Origin: Congeria kusceri
Lineage: Eukaryota > Mollusca > Bivalvia > Myida > Dreissenidae
Direction of reading: 5' to 3'
DNA: 64,000 bases
Assembly (NCBI GenBank): GCA_027627225.1
Contig: JAPFQT010000391.1
Coordinates: 78,001 to 142,000, forward strand
Shown here: positions 1-11,475 of the stretch, one piece after another
Position numbering within the stretch: the first letter of the stretch is position 1
Layout: every line of letters begins with the position of its first letter
Translations under genes and position numbers: made by a program
The notes under the pieces: model-generated
Databases searched by the model: none
What the model was told of the DNA's origin: nothing
Seen by the model: only the letters and a program-made list of their open reading frames with translations

Positions 1-1204
1 GTGTCTCTCTGTATATTTTGAGAATTCATCAGTAACACTGCATGCTTACCAATAGCGAGTCCATGCATGTTTGTATAGGTAACTCAGTCATGTTTGCAAT
101 ATATGCATCTTCATTTCTGGATCTTCAGAAAACATGGAGATGTTAATCGGAATAGGTGTTATTACGTCTCATTTATTGATTCGAAATAACGAGGTTTAAT
201 TTTAATTTGAAAAACGTTTAATGTTAATAGTACAGTGTAAAGTGTATTGTACTGGGTTTGCTCATGCCTTTGCCTGTCTAAATTTTGTTGGTTATTCATC
301 TATTGTATTTTACTATTGCATTGATGCATAATTTGTTGTAAATGACTATACTTGATGGTTCAGTTATAGATACCGAAATCAGTTGAAGGTAAAATAAAAT
401 AGAGTACTTCTAAGTATAACTACAAATGAGGAAGTTTAGTTGCAAACACCCCCATATTTCTTGTGACTGACTTTAAATCAGAATGTGAAAGCAATTGTTA
501 AATCACAAAAGCACAACTACTGATATATTATCATATTGTTCTTTAATATATCTTTGACGTGAAATCCTTTCTGTTGAAAACAATGCAAACAACTTTAGCG
601 GAAATAATATGCTTAAAAACGTTCTATGGCCCAAGAAACAATTTGGAAGTTTTATAACAAATCAGTAGACACTAGTTATCAATAGCAAATCTCCCCAGTG
701 AATTCCTTTGTGTAAAATGGTTGTGATAAAATAGCCACAAGCTTAGTAATACAAAACTTCAGATGAAGTACACATTAAGTTGAGATATTTTCAAAAGTAT
801 ATTTAAAAATAAGAAAATAAGTGTTAAAACCATCCCAATTTGCATGGTAAACTACTGATCGACATAGTATACCATTTTGATAATTGTTTTGAAAATCTCT
901 TTGTGCGATTTGCGTATCAGATGTTACCGATTGTTTGAGACTTGTTCAGAAGCCAATTCTCAATGTACTGTTCTTTTGAAATACAACCCATTGAATTGCT
1001 TTTTATTACCTAGTACTTTGTGAAACATTCAAGACCTAAAAATTCATAAACCTATAAATTGAAGATATATTCAGTAAAAATTTTTTGCTTATTTAATTAT
1101 AGATAAGACAATGAACATAATCACGAACTATTGAACTGAATAACTACCGTAGTTAATCTTGCAATTGACATTTGTTGTAGAAACACTAGGGTTTCATATG
1201 CCCA
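1..1204. other. AT-rich non-coding stretch
   Basis: I see no exon, RNA gene or array here. The only recognisable item is a segment near 553-720 that recurs near 52.3 kb and is listed separately. Confidence 0.6.
553..720 (+). repeat. Dispersed repeat, copy 1 (second copy 52246-52375)
   Basis: Both copies share AACAATGCAAACAACTTTAG followed by GAAATAATATGC, a diverged stretch, then ACAAATMAGTAGACA, in the same order and orientation. The copies are clearly diverged. Family and function are unknown. Confidence 0.6.
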
Positions 1205-1600
1205 CAATGTTTATTCAGAGGTGTGAGCCACCCATGCGAAAAGTGGTTAATGAGTTGATGAACAATTAAAAAACTTGAGTTGTGAGTTCATGAATAGTAC
1301 CATGAACAGCAAATGGCAGGTTCATGAACCAATTGTTAGGGAACTGTTTATGAACAATTGATGAACTGTTAATGAACCATTTTTGAACCAAAGTTCATGA
1401 ATGGTTCCATGTACAAGTCAGGAACTAAGTCCTCAACTGTAAGTGAACCTCTTGTGAATCACATTTCATGAACTGGTATTTGGAGACTGTTATTGAACAG
1501 GAACATTTTAAGAACAGTTCAAATCCAACCATTGTAACTACATGTTCCAGTATGCTCCCGAACATTTCATGAATGATCAGTTCTAATAAATTGTTCAGTT
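1205..1600. repeat. Cryptic repeat cluster built on the palindrome GTTCATGAAC
   Basis: About 400 bp are crowded with TTCATGAA, ATGAAC, GAACA and GTTCA words on both strands, for example near 1285, 1320, 1345, 1395 and 1465. There is no fixed period, so this is not an ordinary tandem array. It ends where the 1.0 kb duplicated block begins. A decayed array or a slippage-derived simple region are both possible. Confidence 0.55.
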
Positions 1601-1616
1601 TAACATTTCTCACAAA

Positions 1617-2660
1617 TTTTTCGGCGTAGCTGTCTAAGATCACTTTTGACCTAGATTTCTTGCGATAATTTTATGCAGCGGGAAAATTGAATGCCAATAA
1701 ATTGGGCAAATTTTCTAATTTTAGGGAATTCAAACTTACAACAATAGCTTGATGTCTACCAATAACTGTTCCATACTTTTGGGGATTATAATTGTTTACA
1801 TAAGCTGTTAAAATAAAGTTATAAACATATCTTCGACATACACTCTAAAACTGAACATAATTATGAAAAATTTTACTCATTAAATGTCATGAACAGAATG
1901 TATTATTCATTCACATAATGAAATTACTTTTTTCTTTAGCCTAACGACACGCTTGATAATAGCAATTCTATTCTAGTGAGTTCAACAAACGCCAGGTCAT
2001 TCTAAAAATAGCGCGCGTTTGGGAGCCGGTGTATAGATTCTGGATTGGTTGCCCTTTTGTTAATAATATGATAGAAGCTGGGTACCAGACAGGCCGGTTT
2101 ATAGCTGTGTTACATGCATCAATAAGCGTCCAGAGAACCATAAGCTCGAATATTTCAATTAATGGAGAATTTATGTTTATAAACTTACTGGTATGTTTAT
2201 TTGAATTTTAATTGCGGTTGCGTTTTATTTATTTAGAATTGCACATTTGTATCAACTTCTCCATTTTTGATACCACAAACAAAATATTGCATACGACTAC
2301 ATGACGATTTTAAATTATATTCGGTTGGAATATTACTGAATCTATAAAAGTATGTTACATCTTTTTTTAATACAATGTGGTGAAAGAAGTCTCGAAATAC
2401 GTCGATATGTTATTCATGTTACTTTTACTTCGCGGAGCATGAATACATTATTTGCAATACTAATTCTACACAGAAACCCAGGTATATTCCTAGCGAATAT
2501 AAATTTACATCACCAAAGTCTAATGAAATTTTATGTTGTGTTATCAAAAACGAAGTAATCATTATTTCTAATGCGCTGAATGTTCCCTGAAGATTGCTTT
2601 TCTGTATAGGATACATAGTATTTATGATTAATTTGACTTCAAAATGTTTATGTATTAGAT
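1617..2660 (+). repeat. 1.0 kb duplicated block, copy 1 (second copy 28228-29220)
   Basis: Starting at a shared run around AGCTGTCTAAGATCACTTTT, the two copies stay collinear through CTTTTGGGGATTA, ACAGAATG, CTAAAAATAGCGCGCGT, ATAAACTTACTG and GAATGTTCCCTGA. They are in direct orientation about 26.6 kb apart, with many substitutions and small indels. No open frame is shared, so this is a non-coding duplication or a long dispersed element. The CTAAAAATAGCGCGCG word is unchanged in both. Confidence 0.75.
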
Positions 2661-2707
2661 AACTTCAGAGATGAAAGTAGGTTATGGTACTAAAAGACGT
2701 TCGCAAC

Positions 2708-3232
2708 AATTTTTTCTCAACGACAGATTTTCTTTAAAATGTGCACAAACATGCGTCAATGCATCTTAAAACTAAAACAGTCTTAAAAAATAGGGGTCAC
2801 CGGCCTTGTTCCGGATATATTGGGTTTTGAATATGGTACCTGTCGAAGCCCTTTTTTCAGTTTGTGTGATTAGCAGTGTGGAATTATATAATTCTTTCAT
2901 TTTCAAACAAGGATGGTGGTTTTTTAATGTATCTTTTAAATGTTTCTTTTGGCAATATACGAGTGCAGTTTAATGATAAAACGCACTTTATCTACAGTTA
3001 CCATTTAAAAAATGACTTTTAATGGACGCTTAACTAGGTTAATTGTTCATTAAATGTGCCTGTGAAATTGTCAAAAAATAATCAATAAATAATCAAATAT
3101 CTTTTGATCCAAACGACAGATTTTGTTAAAACGACCCATATACATGCGTCATTGTATACTGAAACTAAAACAGTCTTAAACGATAGGGGTCACAGGCCTT
3201 GTTCTGGAAATATTGGGTTTTGAATACGGTTA
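2708..3232 (+). repeat. Direct repeat pair of about 130 bp
   Basis: Units at about 2715-2845 and 3105-3232 share AACGACAGATTTT, CATGCGTCA, AACTAAAACAGTCTTAAA, ATAGGGGTCAC, GGCCTTGTTC and ATTGGGTTTTGAATA in the same order. The spacer between them is AT-rich and unremarkable. This is a local duplication of unknown meaning. Confidence 0.75.
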
Positions 3233-3719
3233 CGGTTCTTACAACTGATAAGTTTTTACATGCTCAACATGCTTTACTCTACTTGGTTTGATACATTTAT
3301 ATGGTGCCATTATGATGATATTTAGGAAGTTTTCGTAGAGTGTAGTAACTCTAGAGTGTCACTGTATGTACCAGTTTCAAACCCGTAAGGGTTTATCATT
3401 GCTTATGGACTTCGTTGAAAAAACATTTAAAACATTTTTGAAAACGACATTACAGAACAATATGTCAATCACTCATACGCAAAGTTGAACTGGCATCAAA
3501 TCGGTCTGTGTAGTGGTGTTAATAAATAAATTATTGTTTTAATTCAAACATATACCGGTATGTGAAAAAAAGATGGTAGTATCGAATTATAAGCTCTTTT
3601 ATTTATTTATATAGAATTATTACCATGTCTTTTTTGTATCGCCCCTTTATGTTAATGCCATGCGAAATGGGATTTAGAAAGGAAAACTGAAGCTGATTCA
3701 TTAAACATTGTGTTAATGC
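3233..3719. other. No feature seen
   Basis: AT-rich sequence without recognisable coding or repeat structure. Confidence 0.5.
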
Positions 3720-4060
3720 ACCTGTCAATATTCTCCCACGGGGGGGGGGGGGTTGATGGGGGGGCATATACAGAACTTTGGACTGAAAGAGATTCTCGAC
3801 AGGTGGGAATTTGTCGTGCCGCATAATTGTGGGTCCCAGGAAATAGACTTGTATTTTATATCCGGGTAATATTGGCCCCAGGGCCATTTGATTTGCCATT
3901 AGGCATGTCCCACTGTGGGGATTCAGACAAAAATGCTTTACCCTAGGATGGTGAATTAGATCCCCAAAAATAGATTTTGTCAAATTCCTCTGGGTCAGTC
4001 CGCCTTGAATGGTGCATAATATATAGCAGTGTGTGGATGCCTCAGAGTGGAGCACTTAAC
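3720..4060. repeat. Dispersed repeat with a poly-G tract, related to 10.9 kb
   Basis: It contains a G13-like run near 3740 and the string CCCACTGTGGGGATT, followed by a CAGACAAAAATGCTT-type motif and TATGGTGAATT-like words. The same series occurs at 10919-11055. A 150-codon minus-strand open frame crosses it but resembles no family I know, so I do not call it a gene. Confidence 0.5.
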
Positions 4061-4612
4061 CAGGAAGAAGGATGTAGTGATGCCAAAATGCATGTCAAAC
4101 AGGAAATCAATAGGTTATGAGTATGCACTCACTGGCTGCGTAATAAATCCTGATCATCTTATCCATCTTTCTAAGTCGATGTTGCAAATGTTTGCCAATA
4201 AATCGTGTTCTAATAATGCATGTTTTTGGACAAACAATATGCCCTAATTCCAGTCATAAAGTTAAATACGTTGACATATTCTCTTGTGTGCAGTTAGCAC
4301 TATTGGCAGTAGGAATTAACTATGACATCTCAGAAATACGTGAAAACTTTCGAAATGTATCAACAAATAAAAACTATTTGATGACGCATTTTTTGGAGTT
4401 ATCAATAATATTTGTAGCAACAATTAATTAATAGTAAGTTATCGAAATGTATTCTGTTACTCGCGTATGTCTACGACATTAAATCGTAGATCTACTGCAT
4501 TTAGCTCGAGGGAAGCACTTAACTGCATGCAATATAGGTCGCAATAATGCAGGCAAAACTGGATTGATTGAATGTTCTGCATTATTTATAAAAAATATAA
4601 TCGGTACATGTT
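4061..4612. other. No feature seen
   Basis: AT-rich sequence; the short open frames here have no recognisable domains. Confidence 0.5.
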
Positions 4613-5370
4613 AATTAGGGCCCCAAAAATGTTTTGGGGGTGCCCTATAGTAACCCTGTCTGTCCATCCGTCTGTCCGTCCGTCCACATTTTTCATGTTT
4701 TTCTTTTATAACTTCAAAACCGTTTCAGCTATTAATTTGAAACTTCATGGGTGGATAAATCTCATTAAGGAGAAGGGCAGTGTACAAGAACCTTACTCTG
4801 CACTTCATGGTTCTGGAGTTATTGCCCTTTGTTAATTGTTCATACTTCATTTTTGCCTGGAGCATAACTCTTAGACTGTAAGAGGTATTAACTTTAAACT
4901 TCATAGGTGGATAGATCTCATTGAGGACAAGTGCAGTGCAGAAGAACTGTTACTGTGCACTTCATAATTCTGGAGTTATAGCCCTTTGTTAATTTGTCAT
5001 TTTCAGGTGGAGTCAACTTTTGGTTTCAGCTCTCTAACTTGAGAACGAATTGAAATATTTTAATGAAACTGCATACATAGATACCTTATATCGAGACCTG
5101 GCTTTGGATTACATAGGGGGTGGATGGGGTCACTGTCAAGGTCACCATTACAAAAAATAGAAAAACGGTTTGCGCTCAATTACTCAAGAATGAATTGAGC
5201 TATTGTAATACAACTTTGTACATAGATACCTTTTATTATAACATCGCCTTGGATTGCATATGGGGTGGGTGGGATCAAAGTCAAGGTCACCATTACTAAA
5301 AATAGAAAAACGGTTCCTCACCTTCAAACATGCTATCATTCGGGAGCTCGCTGCCACTCTAGTTACATTT
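4613..5370 (+). mobile_element. Tandem-core element with 5' hairpin and (GTCC)n
   Basis: It opens with a hairpin (GGGCCCCAAAAA / TTTTGGGGGTGCCC, 4618-4645), then a GTCC/GTCT microsatellite at about 4659-4684. Two units of about 140 bp follow (AAACTTCATRGGTGGAT ... GGAGTTATWGCCCTTTGTTAA). From about 5000 it passes into family A units (ACTCGAGAAC-type start, GGGGTGGGTGGGGTCAAGGTCAC, TACTAAAAATAGAAAAACGG). The architecture is that of bivalve pearl/HINE-type non-autonomous elements; the class assignment is inference. Confidence 0.6.
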
Positions 5371-6170
5371 AATATATAAAACAAAACCTAAGTTATGGAT
5401 AGTGTATGTCTGTAGCAGGAAAAACCATATTGAAGTAATCTTACTTGCTTTGATGGATGAGTCACCAACAAAATCTGTTTTTATTGGACGCCAAGTACAT
5501 TGTTAAATCTTAAAATGTACAAAAGCATTTCATTTTAACACTTTTCACGCCTACAGTAACCACAAAACACAAAAGTGGACATTAACATAAAATCGGAGTG
5601 AAGAACAACGTTCAGCACATTTAGCCTGCTGTTGTAATGCACACTGGCCCGCAGTTAAATATTTCCACAAAATCGTACCGCATTTATTGTCTCAATTGTG
5701 ATACATCGACTATCTCCGAAATGTTCCGTTAAATACATCTCATGTCTATCATGGAACCATCTTGGCTTGATACACGTGATTCACCTGTGTTATAAGACTA
5801 TAAGCAATGCGCGTTAAAATAGCACCACATTCTATGTCGAAATGAAGAAAAGTTGATGTACATTTTATAGGCATCTTGACCTATTATCCAAAAGGCTTAC
5901 TTTGCAAACATAATTTCAAGAAATTTTATCCCAATATCGAAACGGATTCTAGTGTTTACAAATTGTCAAAACTGAAAGCGAAACAAGACTTACTAGTGAA
6001 ACTGATTTTAAGTTATTTTATACTGATAAAACAATGTTTTGAGGTAGAATCAAATAAAGATAATGAAAATATCTAGTCAATATGGACTGCCATTACGTTT
6101 TACCACTGGCTTAGGAAAAGGCCTGATTTGTCAGGTAAATTAACATGGTTTGTTAATTAATTTATTATTT
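5371..6170. other. No feature seen
   Basis: AT-rich unique-looking sequence. The short open frame at 5876-6076 is lysine/leucine-rich low-complexity and is probably chance. Confidence 0.5.
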
Positions 6171-6985
6171 TTAGCTATTGGTATAGGTGACCTCTTCGGT
6201 GTCGTCCGTTTACCGTCAACTAAAATTTGGACCGTTATTGCGATAAAGACTACTTTTTTTTTCAATCTTGACCTAACTTGCGCAGTTTGTGTACCATAAA
6301 ATCTCGGATGGGATTGTTAGTAACACCAGAGTAATTGCCCCCTTTTCCTGCAAAAAAAGGTGAAAAAATGGGCCAGATCGTGTTTCAAACACCAGAGTTA
6401 TTGCCCTTTGTTTGTTTTTTTAAAAATACAAAAAATTGTCATTATTCAAGATAGAGACTTCATCTTCCCCAATCTTGCACAGTTTGTCTATTATCATGAG
6501 ATTACAGTTGAAGTCGAATATAAGCAAGATCGGACCAGAAACACCAGAAACAAATTGATTGATAAAAAAGTTATTGCCCTTTGTTTGTGAAAAAAATATG
6601 CGAAAATGGACATTATTTAGGATAGAGACTTCATTTTTCATCCAATCTTCACCAGTCTTGCACAGTTTGTCTATGACCATAAGATTAAAGGTGAATACGA
6701 ATGTAAGCAAGGTCGGAGCTGAAACATCAGAGTTATTGCCCTTTGTTTGTGAAAAAAATATGCAAAAATTGACATTATTCAGGATAGAGACTTCATTTTT
6801 CATCTCTTTACCAGTCGTGTACAGTTACTGTCTACGAACGTATGACAGGTAAAGTCAAATATAAGCATGATCAGGCCAGAAAAACTATGTTATTGCCCCT
6901 TGTGTTTGGAAAAAAACATCAATAAGTTATCAATGATTGGCTTGCACACACGATTTTTTATTCAATGTTTTCCAAACTTACATAG
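6171..6985 (+). mobile_element. Tandem-core element, about 140-bp units (family I)
   Basis: After ATTTTTAGCTATTGGTATAGG and GTCGTCCG come about four or five imperfect units. Each carries CTTGCACAGTTTGTSTATGACCATAAGAT-like sequence (diverged), an ACACCAGAGTTATTGCCC motif and TTTGTTTGTGAAAAAA. Diverged single units recur near 33430-33560, 38395-38590 and 41905-42030. Open frames on both strands are by-products of the repeat. Confidence 0.65.
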
Positions 6986-8005
6986 TTTGCGCATGACCAT
7001 AAAAATTGATTGATAAAATTTGATTTCCAACAGTTGTAAGACTTACATGCAGTTATTTGTACATGCAACATTGATGTCTTCAGAACCTGCATTAACATCA
7101 TTTATCAACATTAGACAGAAAAATATCAAAGAAAAAGCTAAATTTACCTTATAGCACAGCCATCGCAATTATCGCATTGCAACTAGTTCTCCAAAACTGT
7201 TTGCGAATAAAACATCAAAATCTGTTTCTGCATTGTCCAGAATTTTGTCAATGACTAAATTAAAAAGGGTAACGTAAGAATATCTAGAAAAATGTTTTGA
7301 GAATCATAAGCAAAAAAATGCACATCCACTACCTGACTCATACTTTAGTCATCCCATTGCACTAACTGATTATTTAAATCAAAATTGATCCTATCCAGCC
7401 TCTGCATATTGTTCAGATACCTTAATTTTCAAACCTGTCACAACTGTATGGTCTTCATCTGTACCAGTTCTCAGGTGAGCTCTTTGGGCCATGATAGCCC
7501 TCTTTTTTCTTACATTACGTGTTATTTTGCGTTATGTCGTAGTGTTTATGAACATTAGCACACGTATTAATGGAATTACATTTGACATTACAATTGTGTA
7601 GGTATTGCTTTATAAATAAAAAATGAATACAATCAATCCATGCACAGTAATCGAATTCACAGTTACATATACGAAAGTCATTTTGTCAAACGCAAAAATC
7701 TCACACTGCATCAATTAAAGTTGCTTATATGTTTAATACATGTTTTAACAGCTGTCGTTGTCCATGGTACAAACAACAGGGTAGGTGAATGACTGGGAAG
7801 AGGTGTGGAAGCTTCGTTGAGAAGGTGTGAAAAGTCTCATTGACGATATTATTCGTTTTATCGCGTTAACATTTCGATACAAACATTATGATGGTACTGG
7901 ACAATTTGGAAAGGAAATGGACGGGACAGGCAGCCGTATTCGTACATGTGTGTAGTATCCCGGCATTTCATTGTATCACAATTCACAGTATCGCGTTTCA
8001 AATGT
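6986..8005. other. Mostly featureless; short element tail at 7471-7506
   Basis: AT-rich sequence. Around 7471-7506 there is a GTGAGCTCTTTGGGCC...GCCCTCTTTTTT tail of the kind that closes tandem-core elements, probably a decayed end. Nothing else is recognisable. Confidence 0.45.
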
Positions 8006-8300
8006 AATTGCAGGCATAGGCTTGTTTAGTCAAACAATGTTTGGTATGTTGTAGTAAAATGAATTAAGATTGCATGTTTAGATCTATATCGTGTGAAGCA
8101 TTTTCAATAGACACAGGATAACTTCCCTCATTGGGTGTTTGTTAATCATTATCTAGGTGAAGATAACTTCCCTGTATGGGTGTTGACTAAATTGTTATCA
8201 GGGGAGCACATCACATTAACCATTGTGTAAGATGCTAAAAATACATAGTTAAATTCCTTGTCATTGTTAATGTCTGACAGGTATAAAAGATAAAGTAAGC
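8006..8300 (+). repeat. Duplicated module, copy 1 (others at 21.3 kb and 39.7 kb)
   Basis: The segment runs from TTTAGTCAAACAATG through GATTGCATGTTTAGATCT and repeated GATAACTTCCCT..GGGTGTTTGTTAA..ATTATC units to GTGTAAGATGCTAAA and AGTTAAATTCCTTGTCATTG. It matches 39725-40055 in the same order. A short part (TTAACCATTGTGTAAGATG) recurs near 21390. The inner unit of about 40-45 bp is present two times here and three times at 39.8 kb. Confidence 0.75.
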
Positions 8301-8598
8301 TTGGTTAGCTTGGTGTAGAGTCGACTGACCTTTCAAATGCCAATTTTCTCTGGATGAGTCCTAAATTGACTACACTTTGACTTTTACATTTTGCACCCAA
8401 ATATTGCATTTTGCTCAGAGAACCAGAAACGCAGATAAATTGAGTATGGCACATGAATTATACTTTAGTGATGGTGTGTATTTCACTTTATGAACTCAAT
8501 CACACTATAGGTAAGCACAGCTGGGAAAAATAAAACATTTGTTCATCCACTTGTATGGTTGCACAGTGGCCCTATATCGATTGTGTAATAAATATTGT
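8301..8598. other. Spacer with a shared word
   Basis: Non-coding. It contains CTTGTATGGTTGCACAGTGG just before the next element, and the same word stands at 21715, also just before an element-type hairpin. Confidence 0.5.
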
Positions 8599-8945
8599 TT
8601 ATGCCTCCGAAGGAAAATCTAAACGTCCGACGGTCTGTCCGTCCTTCCGTCCGTTAGTCCGTCCAGCCGAGGTTAAAGTTTTTTAATAGAGTCCAATATC
8701 TTAAATTCTATCCCACCAGGAAAAGGAACCCCTATAGCTCTGTTTTGTATTTTGACAGATTTATGTCCCTTTTTTTAAGTTAGACATTTTTGGTTTAAGT
8801 TTTTCATGGGGTTTTCCAGAGCAGCCATTTTGACTGAAGTTATAAAGTTTACATTTTTCATTTATTTTTGTTTATGTAGATACATTTTGGTGTCAATGTG
8901 GGACTGAAAGCTTGTTCGGGGGACATATTTCACCTGATAGTTACA
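8599..8945 (+). mobile_element. Tandem-core-type element, short
   Basis: TTTATGCCTCCGAAGGAAA opens a 5' hairpin-like start, followed by a GTCC microsatellite (about 8631-8665) and a single diverged core containing AGGTTAAAGTTTTT. This is a truncated or minimal copy of the architecture described for this window. Confidence 0.55.
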
Positions 8946-9009
8946 GCACTTGTTTAATAATACATTTATATGATTCTGACTAACTTGTTTAGAAAAGAAT
9001 TGTCATTAG

Positions 9010-9260
9010 GATTTTTAGCTCGACTATTCACCGAATAGTTCCAGCTATACTACTCACCTGTTCGTCAGCGTCGGTGTAATGCTCTGGTTAAGGTTTGCAT
9101 GCAACAAGTCCAGATCTCTGTAACTACTACAGATATTCATTTGAAACTTCACCTATGCCTTCGGGGTCATTATATAAGGTCACTGGCCAAGACCCATAAC
9201 TGTGACCAGCATTTTAGCAGAATTATGCCCTTTTTTGTTCTTTGAAATTTTTTCCGATTA
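9010..9260 (+). mobile_element. Family B tandem-core element, 5' part
   Basis: It starts TTTTTAGCTCGACTATTCACC with a CTATTC/GAATAG hairpin, then a header and a core unit (CAAGTCCAGATCTCTGTAAC, ACTACTACAGATATTCA, AAACTTCAC, GGGTCATTATATAAGGTCAC, CATAACTGTGACCAGC, TTTAGCAGAATTATGCCC). The family recurs at 10283, 24796, 52725 and 58073. The core breaks near 9255 and similar sequence resumes at 10283, so the two pieces may be one interrupted element. Confidence 0.65.
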
Positions 9261-10282
9261 AATTTTTCTCATCTAGCAGATCCGGGTTCAGTAAAACATA
9301 CCCGACCTAGCCCGACCCCTACGATTTCTAACATACACAGTACCAGTGCAAAAGTTCATTGAAAACAATATGCTGGGTATATATCCCTTATTTGTAAATG
9401 ATATTTTTTTAATTCATATATTATATAAAGATGTCAAATGCAATATACTGTTGGTACATGGTTATACATTAAAGACATTTATAATTTTCGAAAAAAATAT
9501 ACTTTAAAGTCTAAATTTAAGTAAACCCAATGACCACTTTCGAGTTTAAACTTTTTTGTCTCAATAAATAGTGTAGTTCCCAAAAATCTAAATCAACAAA
9601 ATTCTTGTTCAATCTTCCATTAGCATTCATACCAAATTACATATTGTTTTATGTATTCGTGAGAAAGATATAACGTGAAAAGTAGAGGAGAGTCCAAACC
9701 GCTGGCTCCAATTCCTGGCGATTTCAATGTTTTACCGGCTCCATGGTATTTCTTGTAAAATATGTTCGTCTGTCTGTCCATTAGTTTTTTTCGATGAAAC
9801 AAAAACACAAAAGCATAGCACATGTGAAGACAACTGCATGACTTTGAATGTGTGAGTTATTCAAATTTAATGACATTCACTTCAAAAAGAGACTATGCAT
9901 AACACATCGGTAAATGAAAAATACAAATAATTCTCGATGCCTCTGTTTGAATGTAGTAAGCTATGGATTTTACATGTTTAAAGATTTTCCTGAGAAAACA
10001 TTGAATGTCAAATACGAATTTAGTGGACAGGCACATCAACTAGGGCAATTTACTGCCAAACAGGTGGGTGGCATACAAATGAACCAACATGTCGTTCGAA
10101 CATAATATGGTGAAGTGTTAATTTATTCAGTGAAACAAAGTGCATTTGATGATGATGATGATGTTGATGATGTGCAAAGATTTATTATATATCTTTGATA
10201 CGGTTCTGTAGCTGCAACATAAAGGTATTATAACCGCACTATCAAAAGTTAACTCCCTCCCTAACCCAAAATCTTGGATCCG
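9261..10282. other. Interrupting non-coding segment with a (GAT)n microsatellite
   Basis: This segment separates two family B pieces. It contains CATACCCGACCTAGCCCGAC near 9299 and a GAT/GTT microsatellite at about 10149-10173. No coding sequence is recognised. Confidence 0.5.
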
Positions 10283-10637
10283 CCCCTGTCTCTGTAATTA
10301 CTACAGATATTCAGTTGAAACTTCACACATGTCTTCGGGGTCATTATTTGAGGTCACTGACCAAGGCCCATAACTCTGACCCGCAATTTAGCCCGTTTTG
10401 TACTTAGAAATTCCAGCTAAAGTTTGGTGCAATTACTTCTTATCTCTAAATCTACTACAGGTATTTATTTGAAACTTCACACATGTCTTCGGGGTCATTA
10501 CATAAGTTTACTGTCCAAGGCTCATAACAATGACCAGCATTTAAGCAGAATTATTACCCTTTTTTGTACTGACAAAGACAAAAACTCTTGACACAGTGGT
10601 TGAATAGTCGAGCGCGCTGTCCAGAGACAGCTCTTGT
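10283..10637 (+). mobile_element. Family B tandem-core element, 3' part
   Basis: Two core units end in GGTTGAATAGTCGAGCGCGC, then TGTCCAGAGACAGCTCTTGTTT. GAATAGTCGAG is the inverted complement of the family's 5' CTCGACTATTC, so the element has short terminal inverted sequences. The end CTCTTGTT matches the end of several other families here. Confidence 0.65.
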
Positions 10638-10833
10638 TTTTCACGTTCTGGTGGCCTTGCAGAGGCTCAGATAAGGCACCTACACACTTAAATTACGCAC
10701 ACAAATTGGAAGATACGCAGAGAAAATATAATTTGGCTGTACACAAGTGCCTGGAAGACAGAAACAGATGTTCACATTTCTTTCTACCTCAATGTGCAGT
10801 TGATATGTCCAGTAGTTAGCAATAAAATTCTTA

Positions 10834-11475
10834 GATGTCCATAATTTTAGATCCCGGTATTAATGAGGTACATCGTAGCATGCTTAGACGACCACTGCCT
10901 ACCAGCTTGTCACCAAGCATCTCCCACTGTGGGGATTTAGGACAGTAATGCTTGGCTCTACCCGTCCCTAAATCTGCCACACTTTGCCACAAATTTCCAG
11001 TTTGTGGAGTATTTAGACAGTTTTCCACTAAATGCCACACTTAGTATGGTGAATTGAAAAAAAAATGAGCAGAACTAATGGGCATACCTGTTTTCCAGTA
11101 AATGCCACCACTCATTTGCCACACAGTGTGGAAATAAGTGGAGTATTTAGACAATTTTCCACTAAACGCCAGACCTTCAGTGGGAAATTCAATTTCCACT
11201 TAATGTCACTAATTTCCACTTATTTGCCACAAGATGTGGAAATAAGTGGAGTATTTAGACACTTTTCCACTTAATGCCAGACTTTTAGTGGCAAATGCAA
11301 TTTCCACTAAATGCCACTAATTTCCATGTATTTGCCACAATATGTGGAAACAAGTGGAGTATTTAGACACTTTTCCACTTAATGCCAGACTTTTTGTGGC
11401 AATAAATACCACAGTGGCAAATTTTTCACTCTTTGCCACAGATAGTGGAAAATGGTGAAAATTGGTGGCTTTGCC
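10834..11475. repeat. TTTCCAC/TGCCAC-rich tandem array, left block
   Basis: After a segment shared with 3.9 kb (CCCACTGTGGGGATTTAG) comes a 108-bp tandem. TGGAGTATTTAGACA recurs at about 11004, 11139, 11247 and 11355. Each unit carries several TTTCCACTWAATGCCA, GTGGCAAA and GTGGAAA words, so the block is rich in short inverted sites. The same words reappear in force at 13206-13489, with 1.7 kb of different sequence between. Confidence 0.7.

Noticed and set aside
3603..4055. 150-codon minus-strand open frame
   Set aside because: Lies over a dispersed repeat and a poly-G tract; proline run comes from the G tract; no domain.
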